DNA of 64,000 bases from Paraconexibacter sp040581415 (GTDB lineage Bacteria > Actinomycetota > Thermoleophilia > Solirubrobacterales > Solirubrobacteraceae), in NCBI RefSeq assembly GCF_040581415.1, contig NZ_CP114014.1, forward strand, positions 4,774,001 through 4,838,000. Reading direction: 5' to 3'. Below, one piece after another: positions 43,701 through 50,961 of this stretch. The notes under the pieces were generated by a model. The model ran no database searches. It saw nothing but the letters and a program-made list of their open reading frames with translations, and had not been told where the DNA came from. Position numbers and translations under genes: made by a program. Each line of letters begins with the position of its first letter. The stretch's first letter is position 1.

Positions 43701-46127
43701 CGCGACGCGCTCGACCGCACGACCAGGACCTTCCAGCCGACCGAGGAGCCAGTGGGCAGCGCTCACGTGTTCAACCCCGTGCGGTCCACCGTCCCGCCGA
43801 CCCAGACGGCGTACGACGACGCGGGGCGGGTCAGGACGGTCACGTACGCCGACGGCGGCGTCGTGCGGTCCGACCACGCGTTCGGCAGCGACGAGGGCAC
43901 GGGCGGCACGAAGGCCCGGCAGGTGACGGTCACCGACCAGGAGCAGAAGGTGAAGCGGACGTCCACCTCGGCGCGCGGCGACGTGCTGGCCGTCGAGGAG
44001 CGCGGCACGGGCGCCGGCCCGGTGCGGCGCACGCGCTACGGATACGACGCGCTGGGGACGCTCACGACCGTCGTCGAGCCGGGCGGCGGCACGACCACCC
44101 ACACCTACGACCAGCTGGGCCGGCGGCGGTCGACCCGGACCCCCGACGCGGGCCTCACGGAGCTGCGCTACGACGCAGCGAGCAACCTCGTCGCGAAGGT
44201 GACGCCGAAGACGCGGGCGACGAGCACGCAGATCGCCTACTCGTACGACCAGGAGCGGCTGCTCGCCGTCGACTACCCCGACGCCGCGACCCCGGACGTG
44301 ACCTACGCCTGGGGTCCCGCGACCGGGCCCGCGAACGCGCGGGGTCGTGTCGTGAAGACCACCGACGGCGCGCGGGACCGGACGGTCGAGTACGACGCCT
44401 TCGGGCGCGTGACGAGCGAGACCGCGCTCATGAAGGTCCCGGGCTACGACGTGAACGCCATTACCCGCGCGGCCAACACGTACGTGACGTCATTCACCGC
44501 GGACCTGCTCGGCCGGCAGCGGACCGTCACCTACCCCGACGGCGAGGTGGTCACGAACGGGTACGACGCCGGCGGCCTGCTGAACCGCGTCGAGGGCAAG
44601 AAGGGCGGCCAGACGACCGTCTACGTCGACCGGCTGGAGTACGACCGCTTCGGCGCCAAGCGCCTGCAGGTCAACGGCAACGGCACGCGGTCGACCCAGG
44701 CCTACTCGGCACTGACCCGGCGGCTGCAGCGCAAGATCACGACGACCCCGACGCGCGAGGTGCAGGACCTGAACTACACCTACGACCTCGTCGGCAACGT
44801 CAAGCGGCTGAACAACGACCTGCCGCCGCTGCCCGCGGGGGCGACGTCGATCGCACCGGGGTATCAGAACTACACCTACGACGACTCACACCGCCTCGCG
44901 GCGGCCGACGGCTTCTACACCGAGCCGAACAGCAAGACGCGGAAGTACACGACCGCGCTCACGTACGACCTCGCGGGGAACCTCGCGAGCCGGCAGCAGA
45001 CCGATCAGCGCATCGGGCCCGGCACGAGCACCAGCACGCTCGCGCCGACGAGCTACTCGCGGACGTACACGTACGACCCCGCGACGGCACACCGCGTCAA
45101 GACGTCCGCCGGCCGCACGCTCACCTACGACGCGGACGGGAACCTGACCGGGTGGGCGGTCTCGTCCTTCGGCCTCGCGCGGAAGCTCACCTGGGACACG
45201 GCCGGGACCATGCGCTCGGCCGCCGACCGGCAGACGGCGACGTACGTCTACGACGCCGAGGGGCAGCTCGCGATCCAGACCGGGCCGGTCGGGCGCCCGG
45301 TGTTCGTGAACCCGTGGTACACGGTGGACACGACCGCGAACAAGCTGACGAAGAACATCTTCGCGGGTCGCGAGCGGCTGCTCACGAAGATCGTCGCACC
45401 GACGCAGCCCGAGCTCGGCCAGCGCTGGCTGCACACCGACCTGCAGGGCAGCGTCACCGTGATCACCGACGACAAGGGGGCGGTCCGGCAGCACACGGAG
45501 TACTTCCCCGGCGGTGAGCCGTGGATCGTCGACGGCCCCGAGACGAGCGTGAGCTACCAGTACGCCGGCACCCACACGTCGCTGGCCGGGGACATGGTGA
45601 ACCTCGGCGTTCGCTGGTACGACCCGCGGGACAGCCTCTTCACCGCCCCGGACCCGCTGCTGGCGGACGATCCCGCTGCCGTGATCGAGGACCCGCGGCT
45701 GCTGCCTGCCTACACCTACGCCGAGTCGAACCCGCTGCGGTTCGTCGACCCGGCAGGCACCGACGCCGAGGACGCCCAGGCCACGCAGGTCGCGGCGCTC
45801 GGGGCAGCCGGGGCGGCGCCGGCCACGGAGGGCGGCGAGGCGGTCGGTCCCGGGCTCGGCATCCGGCCGGGCGAGCGGCCTTACGTGGCCACGCCGCGCG
45901 CGGGCTCGCGGATCGACCGGGTGCGGTCGACACTCGAGCCACTCGGCACCGCGTCGCTGTTCAGCTACGGGAAGACCAAGGGCAAGGACGGCAAGAAGCG
46001 CTTCGACGTGTCCTTCGCGCCGGCGCTGAACAACCTCAGCGAGTTCTCGCTCCGCAACGCCCCGGGCAACATCCGGTCCGGCTTCAACAAGCTGCGGCGG
46101 GCGTTCTCCTCGGGCAAGGGCGGCTGA
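37701..46127 (+). CDS. Giant secreted SpvB/FG-GAP/RHS protein (Tc-toxin BC-like)
   Basis: 2,808 aa from the ATG at 37701, which has GGGGAG 7 nt upstream; a GTG at 37686 is less likely. Signal peptide ~1-40 (MGSGAVVLAALAALPTT). Residues ~88-130 match the start of an SpvB domain (TLPMSIPAGRGGVQPDLTLGY, GWVGTGWDL). Six FG-GAP/calcium-binding units of D-x-[ND]-x-D-G-x-x-D form lie at ~490, 574, 1186, 1316, 1397 and 1502. YD-type RHS repeats fill ~1850-2530. The RHS core end (VRWYDPRDSLFTAPDPLL ... LRFVDPAGT) is at ~2636-2677. The last ~130 residues (basic, FNKLRRAFSSGKGG end) match no toxin I know. The order equals fused TcB and TcC shells. The first core motif is DPLL rather than DPxG. Confidence 0.88.
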   Translation: MSRQRQRTAWGRRMGSGAVVLAALAALPTTPAPARDNAELLGANASTLVREPMIRPAGLGTDPIEKLRYGNPTEGIDLVTVPEASPSGDAELTLPMSIPAGRGGVQPDLTLGYNSSGGPGWVGTGWDLDLGSIEVDTGFGVPRYDEDLETETYTLDGDQLAPNAIRTEFLPRDRGRADFTRRVDTEGDLIIRHGDDPTDYWWEVRDKLGGIRWYGGYPDTGGFDGVRVPGRDLDERAVLRTKPGGPIYRWGLTAVRDVGVNLMRIRYQKVSGERVGRDQESRGTQMYPREVLYTARSDESVEDDTGDPAWKVVFLRDDDIDPQPTPRKDVIVDASGGFLQVTSDLLRRIEVRTGVQNDDGSLRDFTTLSKAFDLHYTEGAFGKAILTKVDQRGTDNTVFAHNDLDYFDDARDSGGGYEGFEGEASWDTGNDGLATDLLSAFGSSALGATESDSGDASAFVGFNPTSPTKNLAIGGSVSVSGGAGRSTIEFLDINGDSLPDKVYRKGPGDVRFRLNTSGPSGSTTFGPSHGIDGLSALSTDFDIGINAGPEAYVGVFATQFSTGGSVSVGEDYFADVNADGLPDYVTSGKVLFNHLEGGVPTFEDTSDGTKVPIGERDLEVPDIEKLDELEQVQRDNSPVQDTVRRWVAPYAGTVDIDAPVTFDPPPDTRTPPVPDDDGDGVRVSVQRGDDVLWSDTLTTPGSEATPTDVDDVHVNRGQAIYFRLQTGDDAARDQVRWDPEIHYDDFDESQEGPGRDVNGRLERTYRASGDFTLAGRPAVPMVAPLDGVVRFEATLRKPKLLTDQLAVVVQKNGVDVLRRVIPDRETHPDGLSLSANIPVVAPTDTTADKLSVRLEVDTDVDVASLDFKPRLFYTSAQRDGQTIPTNRPDGSLALEIPVLPYIDLYPSSSAVAPPEGVAVIGTGVRANVVTNGAQPGTRVVLSLKSSDGLVAKKAATISSADQFHQTPITIGPDEMDRELDGPTWIDLTFADPSASAILDDATKVTELIGGIGQSLPFTTRFQGPQGFFPLPYRGWGYAGYSSTGAIDTPLDEDAFTFREDDFPKTAPTGWSVTAYPDPSRGRAYPFIPYSLPLTNAAGQQTGTADVWRGAKDNIVGGATFARASRRGVDDPSDVQGFQPSASEGAGVSAPRRVGVSAPQFSFNAAALQLNGSFGGTPSYGLVDYMDLNGDGFPDVVTPDNIEYTGPRGAFYDDNGDHDYDAPAIVRQDSMLGFGAGFAGSAISPKGDDKGQGGTSSGDGKSTKSGRSRRIASQVASSFNLGGSFGLETSFSNPSLTEDAVEELPSTAAPTLESDYADVNGDGLADRIEASPTETTVSLNLGYSFAAPIAWSNGGFEAGVTISGALGIAPGFQYNKREFAGGLSYNEGVSLAQTTWSDVNGDGILDRLTKQPDTNITVAFGTGAGLMEDTDYGRWTEGTIGLQGVEGIRLGEQIVQDRSRSLGGGLDFTFGIGPLCTFLCYIVVNPGLHYDREVGNTTVDLIDVDGDGAPDSVSSLADDSIQVRRNRVGRSNLLRSVSNSIGGELRLNYKRAGNTEKNPDGQWALASVQVDDGHAGDGTDVELRTFEYEDGVFDALERQPLGYGKVTETVRDFRGDGNPADDPQVQRIERTYRNATVFDAGLPTREKVFGADGKPVRESVSTWVTAELENATAVDALAIARNERLRFSLSPRRTKLEERSFAADGSVGQETWNDFRHDELGNVIWQHDEGAPENDQDDLIAVTRPSDCTTGHLQDEEDDGNDPDEDPSGFVCGVKLPEGRISPLFDLDRCATWTSIPAEYTVTDGDGKVLRHRDGSPELCDNSSVTHLVEDTGPGTAQAITNLEYDDWGSYNKITYPGVTEAARYGVEYVYDANTHSQVASVKDTYGLQASATFDGATGRITSRTAPNGAQTRYAYDPQHRLRSVTAPGETKPQTIQFEYRTLAQDPLVIARHSDPARPGDPIETVAFADGRGRVTQTKRDATVTGDPAPANVMVVEGAFDRDALDRTTRTFQPTEEPVGSAHVFNPVRSTVPPTQTAYDDAGRVRTVTYADGGVVRSDHAFGSDEGTGGTKARQVTVTDQEQKVKRTSTSARGDVLAVEERGTGAGPVRRTRYGYDALGTLTTVVEPGGGTTTHTYDQLGRRRSTRTPDAGLTELRYDAASNLVAKVTPKTRATSTQIAYSYDQERLLAVDYPDAATPDVTYAWGPATGPANARGRVVKTTDGARDRTVEYDAFGRVTSETALMKVPGYDVNAITRAANTYVTSFTADLLGRQRTVTYPDGEVVTNGYDAGGLLNRVEGKKGGQTTVYVDRLEYDRFGAKRLQVNGNGTRSTQAYSALTRRLQRKITTTPTREVQDLNYTYDLVGNVKRLNNDLPPLPAGATSIAPGYQNYTYDDSHRLAAADGFYTEPNSKTRKYTTALTYDLAGNLASRQQTDQRIGPGTSTSTLAPTSYSRTYTYDPATAHRVKTSAGRTLTYDADGNLTGWAVSSFGLARKLTWDTAGTMRSAADRQTATYVYDAEGQLAIQTGPVGRPVFVNPWYTVDTTANKLTKNIFAGRERLLTKIVAPTQPELGQRWLHTDLQGSVTVITDDKGAVRQHTEYFPGGEPWIVDGPETSVSYQYAGTHTSLAGDMVNLGVRWYDPRDSLFTAPDPLLADDPAAVIEDPRLLPAYTYAESNPLRFVDPAGTDAEDAQATQVAALGAAGAAPATEGGEAVGPGLGIRPGERPYVATPRAGSRIDRVRSTLEPLGTASLFSYGKTKGKDGKKRFDVSFAPALNNLSEFSLRNAPGNIRSGFNKLRRAFSSGKGG

Positions 46128-46135
46128 AGCCGGGC

Positions 46136-46170
46136 GGCCGGTCCGTCGTCGCGATGACGGCGGGCCGGCC
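46136..46170. terminator. Imperfect hairpin between convergent genes
   Basis: GGCCGG (46136-46141) and CCGGCC (46165-46170) flank partly complementary CCGTC/GACGG, between the ends of the RHS gene and the substrate-binding protein gene. Confidence 0.4.
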
Positions 46171-46191
46171 GACGGTCGAGCGTTCAGGCGG

Positions 46192-47364
46192 TCAGGAGCC
46201 GCCCTCCTTCAGCGCCACCTCGATCGGCTCGAAGTCCGCGCCCTTGGTGTCCTCGTCGGCCAGGGCCGCCAGCGCCTTCGTCGCGTACTCGTTGGTGTAG
46301 GCGAGGCCCTCGGGGGCCTTCTTGATGACGGTGTCGCCGTCCTGGTTCTTCGTCGTCTGCGCGATCTTGACCGTCTGCTCCCAGGCGGCCTCGTCGATGA
46401 TGCCGATGCCCTTCGGCGACGGCCAGATCAGCTTGTTGACCTCGTTCGCCTGCCACAGCTGGTGGCTCGCGCCGAGCTTCGAGCCCTTGGCGACGACGAT
46501 GTCGCGGCACTCCTCCGGGTTGTCCCGGCAGTAGATCCAGCCCTTGAAGGAGCCCTCCAGGAACTTGACGGTCTGGGCCTGATAGGCCGTGTCGGACTCG
46601 AGCTTCTCGGTGTTGGCCCAGATGGCGTCCTGGAGCATCGCCGTCCCCTGCTCGTTCCAGTCGATGACGGTGAAGTCCTCCGGCGTGAACAGCTTTCCGG
46701 TCTTCGGGTTCTTGGCCTCGAGCACCTGGGCGTACTCGTTGTAGACCATCGCCTGGGCGGCGTCGATATCGCCCTTCAGCAGGGCCTGCATGTCGAACTG
46801 CTGCTGGACGAGCTTGACGTCCTTGCCGGGGTTCAGGCCCGCCTTCGTCATGCCGGCGAACAGCTCGAACTCGTTGCCGAAGCCCCAGTTGCCGACCTTC
46901 TTGTCCTTGAGCGCGGCGGCGGTCTTCAGGTCCGCGTCCTTCTTGGAGACCTGCAGCGTGCCCGACCGCTGGTAGACCTGCCCGACGTCCGTGATGCCGG
47001 CGCCCTGCTCGCGCGACTGCAGCGCCTTCGGCACCCACGCGATCGCGTAGTCCGCGTTGCCCTGGGCGAGCACCGTCTGCGGGACGATGTCCACGCCGCC
47101 CTCGATGATCTCGACGTCGAGCCCGGCGTCCTTGTAGAAGCCCTTCTCGACCGCCGCGAAGTAGCCGGCGAACTGGGCCTGCGTGAACCACTGCAGCTGC
47201 AGCTTCACCTTGCTGAGCTTGACGGGGGCGGCTGTGCTGGTGGTGCCGCCGGCTGCGGCCGCGGGGGTGCTGCTCGAGCTGTCGTCGTCCGAGCCGCACG
47301 CCGACAGCGCCAGCAGTGAGGCGGCAAGCGCGGCTGCCACGGCGCCGCGAAGGGTCCTGGTCAC
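46192..47364 (-). CDS. ABC transporter substrate-binding lipoprotein (NMT1/ThiY-like)
   Basis: 390 aa. The GTG at 47364 has AGGAGA about 9 nt upstream. The signal peptide ends in lipobox LSAC with the lipidated Cys22, followed by a Ser/Ala/Gly linker. The binding domain begins KLQLQWFTQAQFAGYFAA, the typical NMT1/ThiY start (QWxxQAQFAGYYxA), seen in carriers of thiamine-precursor pyrimidines, hydroxymethylpyrimidine and similar N-heterocycles. With the catabolic genes upstream it most likely captures a pyrimidine, hydantoin or N-carbamoyl compound. It is the last gene of the operon, 40 bp after the permease. Confidence 0.88.
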   Translation of the reverse strand: MTRTLRGAVAAALAASLLALSACGSDDDSSSSTPAAAAGGTTSTAAPVKLSKVKLQLQWFTQAQFAGYFAAVEKGFYKDAGLDVEIIEGGVDIVPQTVLAQGNADYAIAWVPKALQSREQGAGITDVGQVYQRSGTLQVSKKDADLKTAAALKDKKVGNWGFGNEFELFAGMTKAGLNPGKDVKLVQQQFDMQALLKGDIDAAQAMVYNEYAQVLEAKNPKTGKLFTPEDFTVIDWNEQGTAMLQDAIWANTEKLESDTAYQAQTVKFLEGSFKGWIYCRDNPEECRDIVVAKGSKLGASHQLWQANEVNKLIWPSPKGIGIIDEAAWEQTVKIAQTTKNQDGDTVIKKAPEGLAYTNEYATKALAALADEDTKGADFEPIEVALKEGGS

Positions 47365-47404
47365 GAGATCTGTCTCCTCTTGGAATTGGGTCGTTTGGTG
47401 TGTT

Positions 47405-48175
47405 TCAGGTGCTCGCACGGCTGCGTTGCCATGGCATGGCCAGGCGCTCCGCCAGCAGCGCGACGAGGTAGAACGCCAGCCCGAGGCCGATCGCAGCCGT
47501 CACGATCGCCCACGCGCGGGGGTAGGCGGAAGCTGCGGCGGCCGACGTGATCGCCGGTCCGAGACCCTCCTGCAGCCCGCCGAAGTACTCCGAGACAACC
47601 GCCGCGATGACCGCGGTGGACGAGGCGATCCGGAGTCCGGTGAAGAAGAACGGCAGTGCACCGGGGAGGCGCACGTTCTTGGTCATGGTCCACGGGCTCG
47701 CCGCGTACGAGCGCATCAGCTCGGCGTGCACCGGGTCCACCTGCCGCAGGCCGCGCAGGGTGTTGACGAAGATCGGGAACGCGACGGCGATGATGATCAC
47801 GAGGCGGCGCGGGGTCGTCGACGTGGACGTGAACATCGTGTTGAAGATCGGCGTCAGGGCGACGATCGGGATCGTCGCGACCGCGGCCGCCAGCGGCGTG
47901 AGCATCTCGTCGAAGGTCCGCAGGCGGGACGCGAGCAGCGCCAGCGCCAGGCCGATCAGCAGGCCGACGGCGAGCCCGACGAGCGCGTTCTGCCCGGTGG
48001 CCCAGGCCTGCTCGAGGATGCGGTCGTGGTTCTCGCGCAGCTGCTCCCAGATGGCGCTCGGCTTCGGGAGGACGAACGGCTCGATGTCGCGGACGTTGAC
48101 GAAGACCTCCCAGAGCGTCAGGAAGGCGATCCCGAACAGCAGTGGGGGCCACGCGGCGCCGAACGCGCGCCGCAC
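47405..48175 (-). CDS. ABC transporter permease (SsuC/ThiX-like), second
   Basis: 256 aa with about six helices (LLFGIAFLTLWEVFV; GLAVGLLIGLALALLASR). The ABC coupling loop of binding-protein-dependent permeases is visible (LRGLRQVDPVHAELMRSYAA followed by RLPGALPFFFTGLRIA). The GTG at 48175 directly follows the TAG stop of the ATPase gene, with no spacer. It pairs with the permease at 49012-49938 to form a heterodimeric channel. Confidence 0.93.
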   Translation of the reverse strand: MRRAFGAAWPPLLFGIAFLTLWEVFVNVRDIEPFVLPKPSAIWEQLRENHDRILEQAWATGQNALVGLAVGLLIGLALALLASRLRTFDEMLTPLAAAVATIPIVALTPIFNTMFTSTSTTPRRLVIIIAVAFPIFVNTLRGLRQVDPVHAELMRSYAASPWTMTKNVRLPGALPFFFTGLRIASSTAVIAAVVSEYFGGLQEGLGPAITSAAAASAYPRAWAIVTAAIGLGLAFYLVALLAERLAMPWQRSRAST

Positions 48176-49015
48176 CTACCCCAGCTCCTTCTTCAGCGCC
48201 GGGGGCGTGGCGGGGACGGCGGCGACCGGGTCGGCCGCGGCGCCGGCGTTCTCGGGAAGGCGGCCGCGGAGCGCCTCGCGCACCTCGGTGACGCCGGCGT
48301 AGAAGCGGTCCGACTCCCGCGTGTCCTCGTCGCGGGCGCCGAGCGGGACCTGCACGACGTGCGTGATCCGCCCGGGACGCGGGGACATGACCACGACCCG
48401 GTTCGCGAGGAAGACCGCCTCCGGGATCGAGTGGGTGACGAACACGACGGCGGCGCCGGTCTCGGCGCAGATCCGGATCAGCTCGGACTGCATGCGCTCG
48501 CGCGTCATCTCGTCCAGGGCGCCGAACGGCTCGTCCATCAGCAGCAGGCCGGGCCGCGGGGCCAGCGCCCGGGCGATCGCGACGCGCTGCTGCATGCCGC
48601 CGGAGAGCTGGCTCGGGCGGTGGCGCGCGAACTCCTCCAGGCCCATCAGCGCGAGCAGCTCCCGCGAGCGGGCCTTGCGCTCGGGCTTGCCCAGGCCGGC
48701 GAGCTCCAGCGGGAGCTCGACGTTCTTCTCGACGGTCCGCCACTCGAGCAGGCCCGCCTGCTGGAACGCGAACCCGTAGTCCTGGTCCTTGCGCGCCTGG
48801 GCCGCCGGCTTGCCGGAGACGAGCGCCGTACCGGTCGTCGGCTCGATCAGGTCCGCGATGACGCGCAGGAGCGTCGACTTGCCGCAGCCGGACGGTCCGA
48901 TCAGCGCGACGAACTCGCCGGCGCCGACGGTCAGCTCGACGCCATCGAGCGCACGGGTTTCGCCGAACTGCTTCCCGACCCCGGTCAGCTCGACGGCGTT
49001 GGCTGCAGGCGTCAT
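48176..49015 (-). CDS. ABC transporter ATPase (SsuB/TauB-like)
   Basis: 279 aa ATP-binding subunit: Walker A GPSGCGKS (~40), signature LSGGMQQR (~138), Walker B LLLMDEPFGALD, and the H-loop in VVFVTHSIPEA. It most resembles nitrate/sulfonate/taurine-type importers. The ATG overlaps the stop of the first permease (ATGA), indicating translational coupling. A 30-residue Ala/Pro-rich tail follows the domain. Confidence 0.95.
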   Translation of the reverse strand: MTPAANAVELTGVGKQFGETRALDGVELTVGAGEFVALIGPSGCGKSTLLRVIADLIEPTTGTALVSGKPAAQARKDQDYGFAFQQAGLLEWRTVEKNVELPLELAGLGKPERKARSRELLALMGLEEFARHRPSQLSGGMQQRVAIARALAPRPGLLLMDEPFGALDEMTRERMQSELIRICAETGAAVVFVTHSIPEAVFLANRVVVMSPRPGRITHVVQVPLGARDEDTRESDRFYAGVTEVREALRGRLPENAGAAADPVAAVPATPPALKKELG

Positions 49016-49938
49016 GACAGCACCTTCGCGGTCGCGGTCCCGGCCGGGATGCGCGGCTCGCGGACCGCGGCCTCGGAGACCGTCACCGGCTGGTAGCGCC
49101 GCAGCGCGAGGTCCAGCAGCGAGATCGCGGCGACGGCGACGAGCCCCATGAGCGCCGCGCCGATGATCGGGGCGTAGACCTTCGCCGGGTCACCGGTCGC
49201 CTGCTGGGCGTAGGAGATGATGAGGCGGCCGATGCCGCCCTGGCGGCCGGTCGAGATCTCCGCGACGACGCCGCCGACGACCGCCGCGGCCGCCGCGAGG
49301 CGCAGCGACGGGATCAGGTACGGCACGCACGAGGGCAGCCGCAGGACGAGGGTCGTCCGCCACCACGGCGCGGCGTAGGACCGCAGCAGCTCCTGCTGCA
49401 CCGGCGTCGGCGAGCTCAGCCCGCGCAGCGCGCCGATCGCGACCGGGAAGAACGCGAGGTAGGCGGAGATGATCGAGACCGACATCCACGGCTTCCAGTC
49501 CTGCCCGAGGATCGAGACGTTCGCGCCCCACCCGTACACGAGCGGCGCCAGCGCGATCAGCGGCACGGTCTGCGAGAGGACGACGTACGGCAGCAGCGCG
49601 CGCTCGACGATCCGGACGCGCTGCATCGCCAGCGCCAGCAGGAAGCCGACGACGACGCCCGCCACGAAGCCGGCGAAGGCCATGCGCAGCGAGTACCACA
49701 TGGCGTTCGCCACGGCGACGAGGACCGTGTCCCCGCCCGTGACCTCGTCCTCGGTGAACTCGCTGAGGACCTGCGAGAGGTGCGGCATCGACGCGTCGTC
49801 GGACCGCGGCAGGATCTGGCTGCCCGAGAGGCTGACCCCGTCGTCCGGGACGACGGCCTTGTAGAGCTCCCAGAACGCGGCCAGGATCAGCAGGGCGATC
49901 ACCGGCATGAGGGCCCTGCGGACCCGGGCTGCGGTCAT
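49012..49938 (-). CDS. ABC transporter permease (SsuC/ThiX-like), first
   Basis: 308 aa with six helices and an N-terminal anchor (ALMPVIALLILAAFWELY). A periplasmic insertion follows the first helix (~35-70). The coupling loop is LRGLSSPTPVQQELLRSYAA followed by RLPSCVPYLIPSLRLA. The ATG at 49938 overlaps the stop of the oxidoreductase gene (ATGA). Two non-identical permeases with one ATPase and one binding protein is the layout of several pyrimidine and riboflavin importers. Confidence 0.92.
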   Translation of the reverse strand: MTAARVRRALMPVIALLILAAFWELYKAVVPDDGVSLSGSQILPRSDDASMPHLSQVLSEFTEDEVTGGDTVLVAVANAMWYSLRMAFAGFVAGVVVGFLLALAMQRVRIVERALLPYVVLSQTVPLIALAPLVYGWGANVSILGQDWKPWMSVSIISAYLAFFPVAIGALRGLSSPTPVQQELLRSYAAPWWRTTLVLRLPSCVPYLIPSLRLAAAAAVVGGVVAEISTGRQGGIGRLIISYAQQATGDPAKVYAPIIGAALMGLVAVAAISLLDLALRRYQPVTVSEAAVREPRIPAGTATAKVLS

Positions 49939-50957
49939 TGCTTGGCCGCCTCCCGCGCGTTGACGAACGGGATGACCTGCTCGCCGTAGGCCTGCAGGGT
50001 CGCGTCCTTCGCGTCGTGCTGCAGGTACAGGGCGAACTGGTCGACGCCGAGGGCCTCGAGCTCCTTGAGGCGCTCGACCTGCACCGACGGCGGCCCGATC
50101 AGGCAGAAGCGGTCCACGATCTCGTCCGGGACGAACGACGTGTGGTCGTTGCCGGCCTTGCCGTGGTCGTTGTAGTCGTAGCCTTCGCGGCCCTTGATGT
50201 AGTCGGTCAGCGCGGTCGGGATGCCGGCGCCGCCGCCGTCCCCGTAGCGCGCCACGATGTCGGCGACGTGGTTGCCGACCATGCCGCCGAACCAGCGGCA
50301 CTGGTCGCGGCCGTGCTGCAGGTCGTCGGTCACGTACGCCGGCGCGGCGACGCAGATCTTCACCGACGCAGGGTCCTTGCCCGCAGCCTCGGCGGCAGCC
50401 CGGACGGCCGCGATCGACCACTCGGTGATGGCGGGGTCGGCGAGCTGCAGGATGAACCCGTCCCCCACCTCGCCGGCGAGGGCGAGCGCCTTCGGGCCGT
50501 AGGCGGCGACCCAGATCGGCAGCCTGGAGTCCGGACTCCACGGGAACTTCAGCGCGCTGCCCTTGTACTGCGCGGTCCCGCCGTTGGCGAGTGCGCGGAT
50601 GACCTCGATGCACTCCTTCAGGTCGGCGAGCTTCACCGGCTTGCCGTTGATGACCCGCACCGCGGAGTCGCCGCGGCCGATGCCGCAGACCGTCCGGTTT
50701 CCGTACATCTCGTTCAGTGTCGCGAACAGCGACGCGGTGACGGTCCAGTCGCGCGTGGCGGGGTTCGTGACCATCGGCCCGACGTGCAGCTTGTGCGTCT
50801 CGTTGAGGATGCGGCTGTAGATGACGAACGGCTCCTCCCACAGCAGGTGGGAGTCGAACGTCCACGCATGGCTGAAGCCGTAGGTCTCGGCCCGCTTGGC
50901 GAGGTCGATGACGCGTGCGGCGGGCGGGTCGGTCTGCAGGACGACGCCGAAATCCAT
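49935..50957 (-). CDS. F420-dependent LLM-class oxidoreductase
   Basis: 340 aa TIM-barrel of the luciferase-like monooxygenase superfamily, closest in style to the F420-dependent subfamily (MDFGVVLQTDPPAARVIDL start, WTFDSHLLWEEPF, GPMVTNPATRDWTVTAS, CGIGRGDSAVR). The enzyme would use F420 or FMN for hydride transfer. It lies between the M20 hydrolase (4 nt) and the transporter (overlap), so it belongs to the pyrimidine operon. There is no dihydropyrimidine dehydrogenase gene here, so this enzyme may do the ring reduction or another redox step. That is inference. Confidence 0.88.
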   Translation of the reverse strand: MDFGVVLQTDPPAARVIDLAKRAETYGFSHAWTFDSHLLWEEPFVIYSRILNETHKLHVGPMVTNPATRDWTVTASLFATLNEMYGNRTVCGIGRGDSAVRVINGKPVKLADLKECIEVIRALANGGTAQYKGSALKFPWSPDSRLPIWVAAYGPKALALAGEVGDGFILQLADPAITEWSIAAVRAAAEAAGKDPASVKICVAAPAYVTDDLQHGRDQCRWFGGMVGNHVADIVARYGDGGGAGIPTALTDYIKGREGYDYNDHGKAGNDHTSFVPDEIVDRFCLIGPPSVQVERLKELEALGVDQFALYLQHDAKDATLQAYGEQVIPFVNAREAAKQ

Positions 50958-50961
50958 GGCT

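Noticed and set aside
37701..46127. ADP-ribosyltransferase activity because of the SpvB-like start
   Set aside because: Only the non-catalytic SpvB N-terminal part is seen; no R-S-ExE motif set is visible in the C-terminus.
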